Below are positions 50,143 through 62,400 of a stretch of DNA of 64,000 nt, piece by piece. The stretch's first letter is position 1. Each line of letters starts with the position of its first letter. Below the pieces are notes generated by a model. That model was not told the origin of the DNA and did not search any database. It saw only the letters and a program-made list of their open reading frames with translations. The DNA is from Monosporascus cannonballus. Taxonomy: Eukaryota; Ascomycota; Sordariomycetes; Xylariales. Position numbers and translations under genes: made by a program. The DNA lies in NCBI GenBank assembly GCA_004154925.1, contig QJNS01000001.1, positions 186,001-250,000 on the forward strand. The letters run 5' to 3'.

Positions 50143-51203
50143 ATGGACAAGAAAGAGTATATCTACACAACTCCGGCGGGCAGCCCACCCGTTACAGCGG
50201 ACGTATATTATCCAACGTCGGGTGGTTCGAGCGCGCCCAAGCCAGTAGGTGAGTACCAGGACAACTAGCGATCGGGAACCCCAAGGGCAATATCAATTGA
50301 TACATTACCAGCGGTCTTGTTCCACCCCGGCGGGTTCGTCGTCGGTAACAAGGATCTCGTCTCCAAAGGCGTCATTGAGTGCCTGGTCGTGGAAATGGGC
50401 ATGATCGCCGTGGTTGCCAATTACCGTCTCTGTCCTTCCCTCTCCGTCTGGGAGGGGCCCGTTACAGATGCCAAAGCCTGCCTGGCATGGGTCCACGACA
50501 CGCTCCCCGGCACGCTAGCAAAAGACGAAAAGGTGGCTGTTGACGTGGAGCGGATCGCGGCCATTGGTTTCTCAGCCGGCGGCGCTCTAGCGCTGCTTCT
50601 CGTGAGTCAAGTGGCAGTCTCTCGCACAATAAACCCCTAGAGCTCTTAACCGACATCTCCACGTAGGCAGCAGAGAAACACAAACCAATTGCATGCTTAA
50701 CCTTTTACGGTGAGCTCTACTGGTCCGACCCCGTGTGGAGCCAGCCGAAGGCGGCGCTTGCGGGACTCCCCGTGGTCGGCAAAGATTTGTATGACCGGGT
50801 ATACGACGAGGGCATCGTGGTGGCTGCTCCCTCGACTCGCGGCCCCACGGGACCTGACATGACCAAGCCGCGCAACGCCTGGCTGCTGACTTCCATCAAG
50901 GAAGGCTGGTGGCTCAAGGAGGTTGTCAGGGATGGTGACTATGCGAGAATCGACCCAGCGAACCTGTTTGGGCCGGAGTTCCCGCCAACTGCATTTATCC
51001 ATGGCACTGCGGACATTGTGTGCCCGCAAACCATGTCGGAAAAGGCCTATGAATCTCTCAAAGAGCACGGAGTTGAGACGGCGTTGTTTCTGGTGCCGGA
51101 CAAGCCACACGATTTCGACGCGACCATGACAAGACACGACGCGGATTTTGCAAAAGTACGGGAGGGCTTGCAGTGGCTTTCGCACAAAGTTGGGAGCAAG
51201 TAG
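50143..51203 (+). CDS. Alpha/beta hydrolase (esterase/lipase type), 3 exons
   Basis: Exons 50143-50248, 50312-50601 and 50667-51203, with GT-AG introns of 63 and 65 bp, give 310 residues. The oxyanion-hole segment reads FHPGGFVVG (residues 39-47, with Pro where HGGG enzymes have Gly). The nucleophile elbow is GFSAGG with Ser123. The acid is Asp248 in HGTADIVCP and the base His280 in DKPHDF, so the triad is complete. This fits the HSL-like/carboxylesterase branch, which cleaves ester or related bonds; the substrate is unknown. No signal peptide is visible (MDKKEYIYTTP), so it is probably cytosolic. The start was chosen because it opens the exon that splices in frame and precedes the fold's first strand. 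Divergent transcription from the monooxygenase suggests co-regulation. Confidence 0.9.
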
Positions 51204-51546
51204 AAGGTCCCTCTGGGTATCCGGGATGTGGTCAAATCAAGCAAGGACATATTAGTCACAAGTACGAAGGAAAGCGAAACAGCACGGCGATGCAATTACT
51301 AGCTCAATCTAGATGCGAGATGCAGTGACCAACGCTACGAGAAGACTTCATCCTAGGCAATATCGAACATTTGGCACGGAGTGGCCTGCTGACTTATCGT
51401 GGCTATGCTGTGGTTTCACCCACCACCATCGGTTCTGCCCCCTCCGACCGCCTAAGTGTTCTTGCCGCTCGCTCGCGCTCCGTCTCGCCATCAGCGCTTC
51501 CATATTCTAGGTTCGTCGATTACAGCCCTCCCTTCATTAACCCACC
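51204..51546. other. Intergenic region between hydrolase and HET gene
   Basis: 343 bp of normal composition. The hydrolase 3' untranslated region and HET promoter should lie here. Short frames on both strands show no domain. A stop codon stands just before the HET start at 51,547. Confidence 0.5.
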
Positions 51547-53899
51547 ATGTGTGCCTGCATCTATCCTGCTCCTGCTCTATGCAGAGGAGGCTTTAGACTC
51601 TTGCGGATCTCCGAATCTACAGAGGGCACTCAGGAGTGCGTACTCAGTGAACATAGCGTCGATGCCCCCCTTTGTATGTTCCTATTTCTTACACCTGGGG
51701 TCCCGCTGAGTCATTGGATTTGGTCTCACAGCCGCCGACTCCAATGCCCATGAATAATTTTCGCACCATCGCGTTAAATGGCCAAGCATGGGAAGTCACG
51801 CCCAGCCTCTTCGCCCTGCTACAAGCGTTGTCTTCGGATCCAGAAACTCAATCTGTTTATTTCTGGATTGATGCTCTCTGCATCAATCAACACGATGTCG
51901 ATGAGAGAACAAATCAAGTAAACTTGATGGGTCGTATCTATTCGCAAGGTCGCAATGTCTTTATCTGGCTGGGTCAAGCTAATGAGCACACTGCGAAGGT
52001 AAGCAGCATGATCAGTCTGTTGGCGAAAATTACCACAGAAGAGATGAAGCAACGCGGGTCTTTGGAGGGGCTCGAGATTTTGCAAGACCTTCGAGCTTCT
52101 GATAGCTTGAGACGACTCAGATTGGATGAAAGGACAACCTGGGACGACTGGCTTGCTCTTGTCTTCTTCTATCATCGCCGTTGGTTTATCGAGTATGGAC
52201 ACTGCAGGAGTTAGCTCTGAGCAATGCCGTTGTAGTACCCTGGGGACCCGAGGTACTGGATTGGGCCGAGCTCTACAACGCGGCACACCTCTTGCAACGG
52301 ACGGATGTTGGCCAAACAGTCATTTTGAGAGCACGGCGACATTTACGCTCTGGGTTCGACGAGGGTTTTGGCGTCAGTTTGTATCACGGAGCTGCCCACT
52401 TGGCTGATCGTCATCACGGGATGATACGGGAGCAAGAAGAAGGATTCAGAGTATGGCTTTACGCAGATCAGCAAGGCTGCGCAGCTGCGACTCTGAACTT
52501 CCTCGTCGTTAGCGCGCGAGTGATGGGTGCCTCAGATCCCCGCGATCGAGTATTTGCGTTCCTCGGTATCTGGGAGAAGGTTGCGAAGGAACTGTTCGGC
52601 CAGAAATTGAGCATCAAGGCGGACTATGCTAAGACAGTCCAGGCCACTTATACGGAATTTATGACCATAGTCTTAGAGGAGACCGGCTCTCTCAACTTTT
52701 TGTCATCCGTGCGGCCAGGTTATGGTACTAACAGAATCGAAGTGCTGCCATCTTGGGTTCCAGATTATTTAACAGCTTCGGCCGTGCCCGTTATCCAGTA
52801 TCTCAGTGGGCTCGTGCCACTCAAAGACATTGATGCGTATGCAAATATCAGGTCCTGCAATCCACCACGCAGCGACAACGCCAAAACGGGTGTGCCTGAC
52901 ACCCGGGTTGGAATCGCGTCAAGAAACGAAGTTGACAGCCCAATATTTGAAATCCTGGGCCACAGGTTTGTCATCCCTTCGTTCGTATTTGGCACAGCCA
53001 CCCATATAGGCAGCTCATACCCAGAGATGCATGTGGCCGACTTCGAGAAGACTGTAGTACTACTTCTTCGAAGTCCCCAAAAGTATCCAGATGGGCGGTC
53101 TCGACTTCAGGCTTTTCATTCCATGCTAGTGTACGACGCCCACCAGCCACCCGTATCTTAGTTTCGATCCCTCTGGATCACCCAGTTCATTGCTCAGATC
53201 ATCGTTGGCTGGCAACACCTAAAACTGGCCCCCAAACAATATCTTAAACTCTAGGAATCCGGATCCGGAAAAGTGGGTCTACCCCTATACGCTTCCGGAA
53301 TAAAAAATCCTTTTCTTCATACGTTTTCATACTGATTAATAATGGAATGATACGCTTAATGATCCATTTATTCGTGTATATATATAGCCCTGAATTTTCC
53401 AGTCGTCGTTGGGAATTCAGAGCTTAACGTTAGAGACATCACAATTATAACACCCTTTCTCACATAAACAAATCGGAATACCGCGATTCCTTGGGCTAAT
53501 GCTAGCAGGCGAGGATGATCCCTTTATCCCGACTCTCGTCGAGCTTAAAGCGATATGTGAAAGACTCGGCTTTTGGGAGAACGGCGATGGAGATCCTAGT
53601 GGTACTGAGATGCAGGAAATGAACGCAGAGGTCTCCAAGCTCGACCTCATCTTCCAATACACATACGAGACACGACGCCCTTTCCTGTTGGACAGTGGCT
53701 ATTTGGGATGACTAACCAAGATGTTAGACTCGGTGACACTGTAAAGATCGTACCAGGTGCTCGTGGATTCTTTACGTTCAGGAGGGTTGACCACCAGGGC
53801 CCCGGGGAAGACCGACAGGTATTGATAGGAGAAACATACGTAACTGGAGCTATGGGAGGCGAGGCAAGCGAATACATTAAACAGCAGGGGCGTCAATGA
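51547..53899 (+). pseudogene. HET-domain (heterokaryon incompatibility) gene, broken
   Basis: HET proteins mediate non-self recognition and cell death between incompatible fungal strains. The frame starts MCACIYPAPAL, then GGFRLLRI. The HET core is clear: YVPISYTWG (51,674-51,700), WIDALCINQHDVDERTNQV (about 51,866-51,922), YSQGRNVFIWLG, RVWTLQELAL (about 52,190-52,220), ASDPRDRVFAFLGI (about 52,530-52,570), LPSWVPDY. The C-terminal part (about 53,480-53,899) has RRPFLLDSGYLG, LGDTVKIVPGA and LIGETYVTGAMGGEA, usual for these proteins. The frame breaks three times by one base: at C6 (51,665-51,670), near 52,185-52,190 and at GGG (53,705-53,707). A TAG stands at 53,159-53,161, where CAG would keep the frame. 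About 230 bp near 53,240-53,475 do not fit. The frame breaks lie in short base runs, so sequencing error is possible for them. Confidence 0.8.
53240..53475. other. Possible ~230-bp insertion inside the HET gene
   Basis: Between the last in-frame codons (about 53,250) and resumption of the C-terminal frame (about 53,480) lies AT-richer sequence with a TATA-like run (GTATATATATAGCC near 53,377) and two close GGATCCGG/CTTCCGGAAT words. It could be a solo LTR or MITE in minus orientation. No convincing target duplication was found. It could also be an intron-like or diverged coding segment. Confidence 0.3.
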
Positions 53900-54896
53900 G
53901 AGAATATCTGTGTCGCTTAGCTAGAGTGTCTATTTTTGACGGTGGTCTTCCAAGGGTTGTACTCTTGCTGACTTCTTGGGGTACTAGAAGCCCTAAAAGT
54001 CTTCGCGAGTGTTACGGAGCTTAAGTTAGTAAAATGGCGAAAGAGCCAAACATCCCTTAATAAGCAAGCCAAAAAGTTGGTAGACTGCATGGGGGACGGA
54101 TAGTACCTCCCATGCAACTTAGGCTTACATAGGTACATATACAAGTCCTATTTCCAGCGACTTTGTGAGCTATGTCTCACCAGCCACACCTTCATCCCAT
54201 GGTGGCTGCCATTTTCGGATCCCAAAACAATCTAAGGGTGTGTTCGATGGATCTCAGCGGCCGCGCAGCTTGTAGCTTTTCGCCACTTCCCACCTTATTA
54301 AACTCTAAGAGCCACAACGCCTTTCCCTATCAGGAAGCGATCATCGTAAGATTTCATGAACAGCGGCTACGAAGATATTTTTGATATACCCTTAGCAACC
54401 AGGCCTAGACGGGCGAACTTATCGCAGCTGCTAAAAAAACGCCAGCGGCGAGAAACTGCCGTAACAGCCATTAAAATAATAACCACTTACATTAATTTTG
54501 CTCTTTATGATCTTATGAATTTGTTAATTTAATAAGAATTATTGTCGGATATTATAAAACTATCGGCGAATATTATAAAACTATTATTAAATATTAATAC
54601 TCGATAATTATTATGCCGTATCGAAACATAAATATTATAACTGTTATATGCCAATTTTGGCTAACCATAACTAGGGCATTTATACAGATCCTCGAATTCG
54701 TTATTAACGAAAAAAAAAAACAGCTGCGAAATTATTGTAATATCGAACTTAATAAATTAATAAAAGATTATTAGCTAATAAAACTTTCTGGAAAAAGTAT
54801 TATTAATTATTATATTTTAACGTTAACGCTTTCGAATTTTTTAATACTTTTCAAATAAAAAAAGTTATTTTTTAGCTTTTAAATAATGGATAAAAA
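53900..54896. other. Right edge of the gene island, no supported gene
   Basis: Normal composition to about 54,420, then sharply AT-rich up to the LTR at 54,897. A 70-codon frame at 54,172-54,384 (plus) has no recognisable domain. The AT-rich part (54,460-54,896) has no LTR ends and no family found. Confidence 0.4.
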
Positions 54897-55319
54897 TATT
54901 ATGACCCAGCTAAGGAAGGGTCTCGGAAACGGTCACTTGACGACCGAAACAGGACCCAAGTGGGTCAGAATTACGTAACATGGATCCGGAATGATCCAAG
55001 GGATCCAACAGGATTTATGCGATTATCCGATATGGATCCGGAATAATCCAAAAAATCTAACGGGATCTATACAGTTATTCGATATAGATCTGAAATGATC
55101 TAAGAAATTTAACGGGATCCATAAAAAGATATATACGCTTATTATTTTTATAATTTAAATAATTTTAACTTGCAATATAATATCGTTATCTAAGGCACTC
55201 TTAATATTACGAAACGTAATACGTTATTATATTTATTACTTTGATTCCCATAATACTTCTATTAATATAAACCCGTATAACTAAGGTTTAATAATTAGTT
55301 AAACCCTTTAGCCGTTATA
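54897..55319 (+). repeat. 5' LTR of copy A7, with ~50-bp tandem repeats in U3
   Basis: Starts TATTATGACC and ends GCCGTTATA. Three copies of a unit based on GGATCCGGAATGATCCAA, with CCAACAGGATTTATGCGATT-type spacing, occupy about 54,980-55,127. Same subtype as the solo LTR at 21,210-45,955. Confidence 0.75.
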
Positions 55320-56686
55320 CGTTACAAAATTTTATTTAATAGTACCGTTAAATTCTGAACAATATTTAATATTATCAAAATATCGATCAGCGTTTAAGAA
55401 ATCTTTACTTAATAATTTTAAGCTTAAATTCGAGAACTGGAAAAAGAAATTTAAGAAATTAAGATTACGTTACATACTTAAGCCTTTTTCGCCCGTATAA
55501 AGCCTAGAAATCCGAAGCCTTACGAGAAAAAGGGCAACCTTTAAATTTTCTTAATTTAAGTACGAATTTATTTTCGATTTTTAGATTGTAACGATCCGGC
55601 AAATTAAGTTTAAGCAATAAAAATATGCCTAACGGGAAACATTATTAATTAATTTAAATCTGTTATAAGAAATTTCGTAAAAATAAATAATTAAATAAAA
55701 AGGATTTTTTTTATAATTTTTTTATTTTAAATTAATTTCAAAAATAAAATACGTAAGAATTTGAGTAATTTAAAAAAAATGATTTGCGGCCTAATAATTC
55801 TTATAATTTTAATAAAAGAAATTTACGTCCAAATACGACGTAACCTTTAAAAGTTTTACGGTTAAAGCCGGATAAAGACATGACAAAGTTAATACCTTTA
55901 TTAATATATTTTATAAAAAATTAAAACATAATATAAAAAATAGAGTTATTCGGATTAAATAATTAATTACCTTTAACCGGTATATTATAAAAATCATTAA
56001 AATTAATAATTAATAATTTGAAATATAATAGAAAAAAGGATAATATGTTTTAGGTTCGGAATATCATAAGTCCAATTAGGGAAAAAATAAGATATATCAT
56101 TTATTTCTTATAGAACGCCATCAAGATTTATGGAATTTGGCGTTACTTATACATAAAACTGGAGCTAAATTAAATACTTTAATTATAGCACAATAGGATA
56201 TAAAGCTTACAAATATAAAAAACCTAAGAAATTACGCCAAAATAATTAAATACCCGTACCAGAAAAATAATTTAAAAATAATTAAAAAAATAATAATAAA
56301 ATTATTAACATAATTTAAATCAAATATATATTAGGTATACGGCAAAAGGTTTAATAAGGATTATTATAATAAAAAATCTGATAAAAATGCGAAAAGTTAA
56401 AAAACTAATTTAATAAGTATTGCAAATATAACAAAAAGCATTATAAGGATAATTACACAAATATTAAAACTGGACAGAAAAAGTTTGTTCCGGAACTTCT
56501 GATCAATTCAGCAAAATATATGCCATATATTATCGACGACAAGAATATTCCGATTATAAAAAAACAATCAATATATTTACGGATAGATTACTCGTATATA
56601 TTATGAAAAATTTAACTTTTTAAACCGGACCGGAAATAATAAAAACGATAAATAATAATATCGATAATTATGAATTATGGCCCCAA

Positions 56687-57067
56687 TGTTACGACCCGAC
56701 AAGCTTCGGTCTTAAGAAACGGTCAGGCAGGGAGCATACGGGCCACCTCCCGGGTCACGTGACGGTGATCACTGCCAAGCTAGTGATTATTAATGATCAA
56801 AGGTGATCCCAAGTAATCGTAATCACCACCAACAGCGTAATTACGAATAATTAAGCTAAAAGTAAGTAAAATATATACGTTTATTATTTTCATAATTTAA
56901 ATAACTTTAGTTTATAATACTTATTAATACTAATTGTTTGTAATAACTAGGTATTAAAAAACGTAATACGATTATCGTATTTATTGCTTAGATTTTTAGG
57001 ATATTTTTGCTAATATAAACCCGTCGACTTAAGGTTTAATAATTGGTTAAACGGTATAGCTGTTATA
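56687..57067 (+). repeat. 5' LTR of copy A6
   Basis: Starts TGTTACGACCCGAC and ends GCTGTTATA (from GCCGTCACA). It has a GC-richer U3 (GGGCCACCTCCCGGGTCACG retained). The leader begins TGTTACAAGTTTTTGTTCAG at 57,068. The primer tRNA was not identified. Confidence 0.85.
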
Positions 57068-57244
57068 TGTTACAAGTTTTTGTTCAGTAATACCGTCAGA
57101 TTCTGAATAATATTTAATACTGTTAAAATATTAACTAGCGCTTAGAAAACCCTTATTTAGTAGCTTCAGGCTCGAATTCGGGAACTAGAGAAAAGGATTC
57201 GATAATTTAAGGCTACGCTACCTGTTTAACCCTTTTTTGCCCAT

Positions 57245-58230
57245 ATGAAACCGAAAAAGCCGGAACCTTATAATGGAAAAGGTAACCTTTAAACCTTTTT
57301 AATTTAGGTGCGAATTTACTTTCGTTTTCTGGACCTTAGTAATCTAGCGGATATGGTTTTAGTAATAAAAGCATGTTTATTACAAAATGCGGTTAATTAA
57401 TTTAAGCCCATTATGAGAAAATTTTTGGAAGTAAAAAAACCGGATAAGAAGAATTTTATTAATAAAATCTTTTTACTTTATATTAATTTCCAAAACAAAA
57501 TACGCGATAATTTTGGTAATCCGGATAAAAAACGATTTGCGGCCTAATAATTCCTATAATTCTAATAAAAAAGATTTGTATGCAAATACGCCCTAACATT
57601 TAAAAGTTTTGCGGTTAAGGCTGCATAAAAAACGATAAAGTTAACGTCCTTATCGATATATTTTATAAAGGGTTAAAGGAATATATAAAAAATAAAATTA
57701 TTCGAATTAAATAATTAATTACCTTAAATCGGTATATCGCAAAAGTAATCAAAATTAATAATTAATAATTTAAGAAATAATAGGAAAAAAAAGAATAATA
57801 TGCCCTACATTCGGAATATAATAAGTTTAACTAGGGGAAGAAACGAAACGTACCCTTTATTTCTTATAAAACGGCATTAAGATTTATGGAATTTAGTATT
57901 ACCCATAGATAAAATTAAAGCCAGATTAAATGTTTTAATTATAGCAAAATAGGATATAAGGTTTATAAGTATAAAAAACCCAAAAAGTCATAATAGGATA
58001 ATTGGACTTTTATATAGGAAAAATACTCCAGGAATAATTAAAAAAAAATAATAAAACCATTAATATAATTTAAATTAAAAACGTATTAGGTTTACGACAA
58101 AACGTTTAATAAGGATTATTATAATAAGAAATTTGACAAAAAATACGAAAAGCCAAAAAGCTAGCTTAATAACTATTATAAATATAATAAGAAATATTAT
58201 AAGGATAATTACGTAAATATTAGGTTTGGA
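57245..58230 (+). pseudogene. gag: gag of copy A6, start codon retained, RIP stops inside
   Basis: Starts ATG at 57,245 with MKPKKPEPYNGKGNL, the usual opening of fungal chromovirus Gag. Then come FRFLDLSNLADMVLVIKACL and a capsid segment with DNFGNPDKKRFAA near 57,508-57,545. The zinc-knuckle remnant at 58,174-58,212 has its Cys/His codons changed to TAT/TAC. Stops are TAA/TAG at Gln positions. Gag forms the particle that packages element RNA. It is dead as written. Confidence 0.7.
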
Positions 58231-58439
58231 TAAAAAAGAATTTATCCCGGAACCCTTAATCGATATGGCAAAATGTACGCTATATATTATCGATAACGAG
58301 AATATCCCAATTACGAAAAATAAAAATAAAATATTTACGAATAAATTACCTATATATATTATAAGGGATTTAATTTCCCAAATCGTACTAAAGATAATAA
58401 GGACGATATATAATGGTATTGATAATTTCGAATTATAAC

Positions 58440-61400
58440 CCTAAGAAATATTTAATAATTGGCCGAAATAAAAAGCTGGCCTAAAAAAATATTGCCTATA
58501 AGAAAACCCCTTTTATTATGATGGATAATATAATTATCAAACGGAAAAGAAATTAATTTAACGTACGATAAAAAAACATTATTAAAAAGTTATTACGGAT
58601 TTGTATTTTTAATTAGTATTTATTGCGGATTTCCAGAAAAAAAAAGCCATTAAGGAAAAAATACGTTAATTTACAAAAAGTTTTTAAAAACACAGTTAAG
58701 ATAATATATAACGGGATGCAGTTATAAATATAAAAAATAATTTATTCGATAAAGAAGAAAATTAAAAAAGAATTGAAAATAATTAATACGATTTAAAGGA
58801 ATAATATGCCGGTAACAATAATAAATATTGCAATTTAATACGCCAAACGAAAAAATATAAATAAAGTTTAATAAATTCGAATAAAAATTAAAAAAAAAGT
58901 TATATTTAAAAAAGCCGTAAAATAACGAAACCCAAAGAAATTAAAGGGAACTTCCGAAAAAGGCCTTAAACGCAATAATAAGAAACGTTAACGATTTTAT
59001 TATTTTGGACATACGAATCGGAACGTATTAATATATCGTAATAATAGATTACGGAGCTTTAAATAGAAATTATATTATACTAAATATAATTAATAAATTT
59101 AAATTACTATGGAAATATAAGTTAAAACCTTATATAATCATAAATGCCGAAAGTTAGGAATTTATTTACAATAATAAACAAATTATATGCGAAATTAATT
59201 GTTTCGAGATTTTTATTAAAAAACGATACTAAATAATTAATTTTGATATTATTTTATTTAGGAATTACGATATAATCTTAAAATTACCATAGATACGTTA
59301 ATACGGAATTTTGATTAACGGCGGAATTAGCTAAGTAAAATTCGTTTAATTCCTTATTAATAAATGGAAAAAAATAAGATTCTAATATTTGATCGATAAT
59401 AACGACGAATATAAGCATAAGGATACGATAAATATTATATTACCTAAAAGAACAAAATATAAGAAAAAAACGGACATTAAAAAAATATAACGTATCGTTA
59501 TTATTATTAAAACGAAATTAAAGTAATTAAATAACGATTTAAAATAAAAAAAGCAATAAACCCGGGAATTAAAAACCTTAATTAATATATTACCGTAATA
59601 CCAGAAATATAAGTAATTTTTAAAAAGAAATTTAATATAAAATTACCGGAATATAACAAATAAGATTATGAAATAGTTTTTAAGGAAAGATTTTCGACAA
59701 AGTTTTATTTTATTTATAACCTTAACGGAAACGAATTACGTATTTTCAAAAGATACCTGGAAAATCGGCTACAAAAAGGATAGATTTAATTTTCGAAATT
59801 ATTAGCAAAATATCTTATGTTTTTCATACCTAAAAAAACGGAAAATGACGATTTGTAATTAATTATTAATAATTAAATAACGTTTTTATTAAAGATCAAA
59901 TATTATTACCCTTAATTACTGAAATAAAAAACCGATTTTACGAAATTAAATAATTTATAATATTTAATTTTAAAAATGGATATAACTTTATTAAGGTTAA
60001 AAAAGTATATGAATAAAAAACGGCCTTTAGGACGAAATACGGGTTATTTGAATATTTAATTATATTAATAAAAATTACGAACGTATTAATAATTTTTCAG
60101 CAAATAGTTAATTACGTATTATAAAATACTTCGATATTTTTGTCGTTTGTTATCTCGATATTATCGTTATTTTCTTAAAAACAAAAAAATAGGCAAAATA
60201 CGTTTATAAGGTTATTTAAGCTTTATAAAACGTAAAATTATTTATTAATATAGAAAAAAATATTTCCATATATAAGAAGTAAAATATCTGGAATATATTA
60301 TTACTCCAGAATATATTAAAATAAACCCTAAAAAATCGTTATAGTTACGGAATAATAAATGTCAATAATAGTTAAAAAAGTATAGGTATTTTTGGATTCG
60401 TTAATTATTATAGGAAGTTTATTCGAAATTTTAATAAAATAATTATATCTTTAACGAATTTTACGAAAAAAGAAAAATTTTAAATAGATATCAAATATAA
60501 AACAAATATTTTGAAAAATTTAAAATACGATTATTAACGAGTTAATATTAATTATGTACGATTTAAACCGTTTTGTTAAATTAAAAACCGATATTTCGGA
60601 TTATGCATTAGGCATAATAATCGGATAACGAAATAATTACGGCAAAATACACCTTATTACATTCTTTTTATATAAATTAAAAAAAATCAAATTTAATTAC
60701 GGTACCCCAAATAAGGAATTTATGACTATTATTATGGCATTTTGGGAATATAGGTATTTCTTAAAGGGAAATTGGTACCAGATTAAGTTTATACGGATTA
60801 TTAAAATTTTACCCGATTTATTATAACTAAAAAACTTAGAGGACGATAATTTTATTACGCGGAAAAATTAGCGAACTTCGATTTCGTTATTATCCATAAG
60901 AAAAAATCAGAAAATAATAAAATAAATGCTTTAAGTAAACGACCGGACTTTAAAGAGAAATTAGTTAAAATTAATTATATAATTTTCAATATTATTACGA
61001 AAAGATATTTACGCTTACGACAAATTACGATAATTCGGATAATACTTTACCACATATACCAGAGAATTTGATAATATAACGATAATTTTTTAAAAAATTA
61101 AAAAACGGACAAAATGTAAATTCCAAAAAAATATTAAAAATTTCTAGTACGAAAAATATATAAATATTAGTTATATAGATATCTAAAAATTTACAAAATC
61201 TAAAAAAAGTTTTAACGTATATATTTTTTCTAAAATGAAATTAATAATACAAAATATGATATAATAATACGATATTTACGCTAAAAGAAAATTTTAATAA
61301 TATAAGCTATATGGAAAATTACAATTATTACCAATCGCAAATTAATTATAATATTTAATTATATTTAATTTTATTATTAAATTTTTTATATTAAAAAATC

Positions 61401-62400
61401 TAATTTTGGAAATATATTACCATAATAGTTTTGTAATTATTAAACGATTTACGAAATTTTCCTATTTTTTTATCAAATTATGAAAATATAGATGCCGAAC
61501 AACTAGCATATATTTTCTTTAGATATATCTTTAATACATATGGATTATTAATAAAAATTATATTAAATAAAAGATTAATTTTTTTATTAAAATTTTGATA
61601 AGGCCTTATAATGGAAATCGACCAAAACCATAAATTATTTAATATATTTAAACTATAAACGGATAAATAAACGAAAAAAATAAATTAAATTTTAAAAACG
61701 TATTTACGGTATTATATTAGTTATAGGTAGAATGATTATGTTAAGGAATTATTAATCGTCCAATTAGCTTATAATATTAGTTATTACGAAATCATAAAAA
61801 TAATATTTGCGAATACAAATTTTGGGTTTATTCCAAAGGTTTACAAAAGAGGACGCGATAACGGTTTAATTAATATTAAAATAATCCTTATAACAAAATA
61901 TTTACGATAGTTATATTAGGAAATAAAAATAAAAATAAAAATCATACGAAATAAAATAAATAAGTATTATAACTAAAAAAGGTTAAAAAAATTAATTTTC
62001 GAAAAGGGAGAAATAGTTTTTTTTCGTTACCAAAAACATTTAAATAAAACGACCTAACAAAAATTTCGACTTTAAATATATCGGTCTATATAAAATCGCT
62101 AAAAAACTTAGAAAACAATTATTAATTAATATTTTTACCAAAAGTTAAATTCTATTTAATTTTTTATGTTTTTTATTCGAATTAATAATAAATATAATTA
62201 AAATATATACGGTATAGGATAATATAAAAATAAAAAATAAATAAGCATATAAGATAAAAGAAATCCATAAGATATAAAAATAAAACGAATTTACCCAATA
62301 TTTAATCAAATAAAAAAAATATCTGGATTTCGAAAATACTTAAAAACTTACCAAAAACCTTATTAACGCCTAACGTTTATGAAAAACCTTTTACTAGCAA
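58440..62400 (+). pseudogene. pol: RIP-inactivated pol of copy A6
   Basis: Protease near 59,008-59,060 (IIDYGALN) and the protease end near 59,270-59,320 (NYDIILKLP). RT with KYLMFFIPKK near 59,810 and the RT end near 60,385-60,440 (FGFVNYYRKFIRNFNKI). RNase H near 60,580-60,870, with VYTDY. Integrase core about 61,340-61,850, with IIKRFTKFSYF near 61,436. Chromodomain at 62,230-62,390 (AYKIKEI, EFTQYLIK, ENT, LTKNLINA). The 58,226-58,438 frame is the gag-protease linker. The order defines a Ty3/gypsy chromovirus. Stops in every domain. Confidence 0.7.

Noticed and set aside
47103..53899. Secondary-metabolite cluster
   Set aside because: No synthase, terpene cyclase, P450 or transporter is present; two enzymes and a HET gene are not enough.
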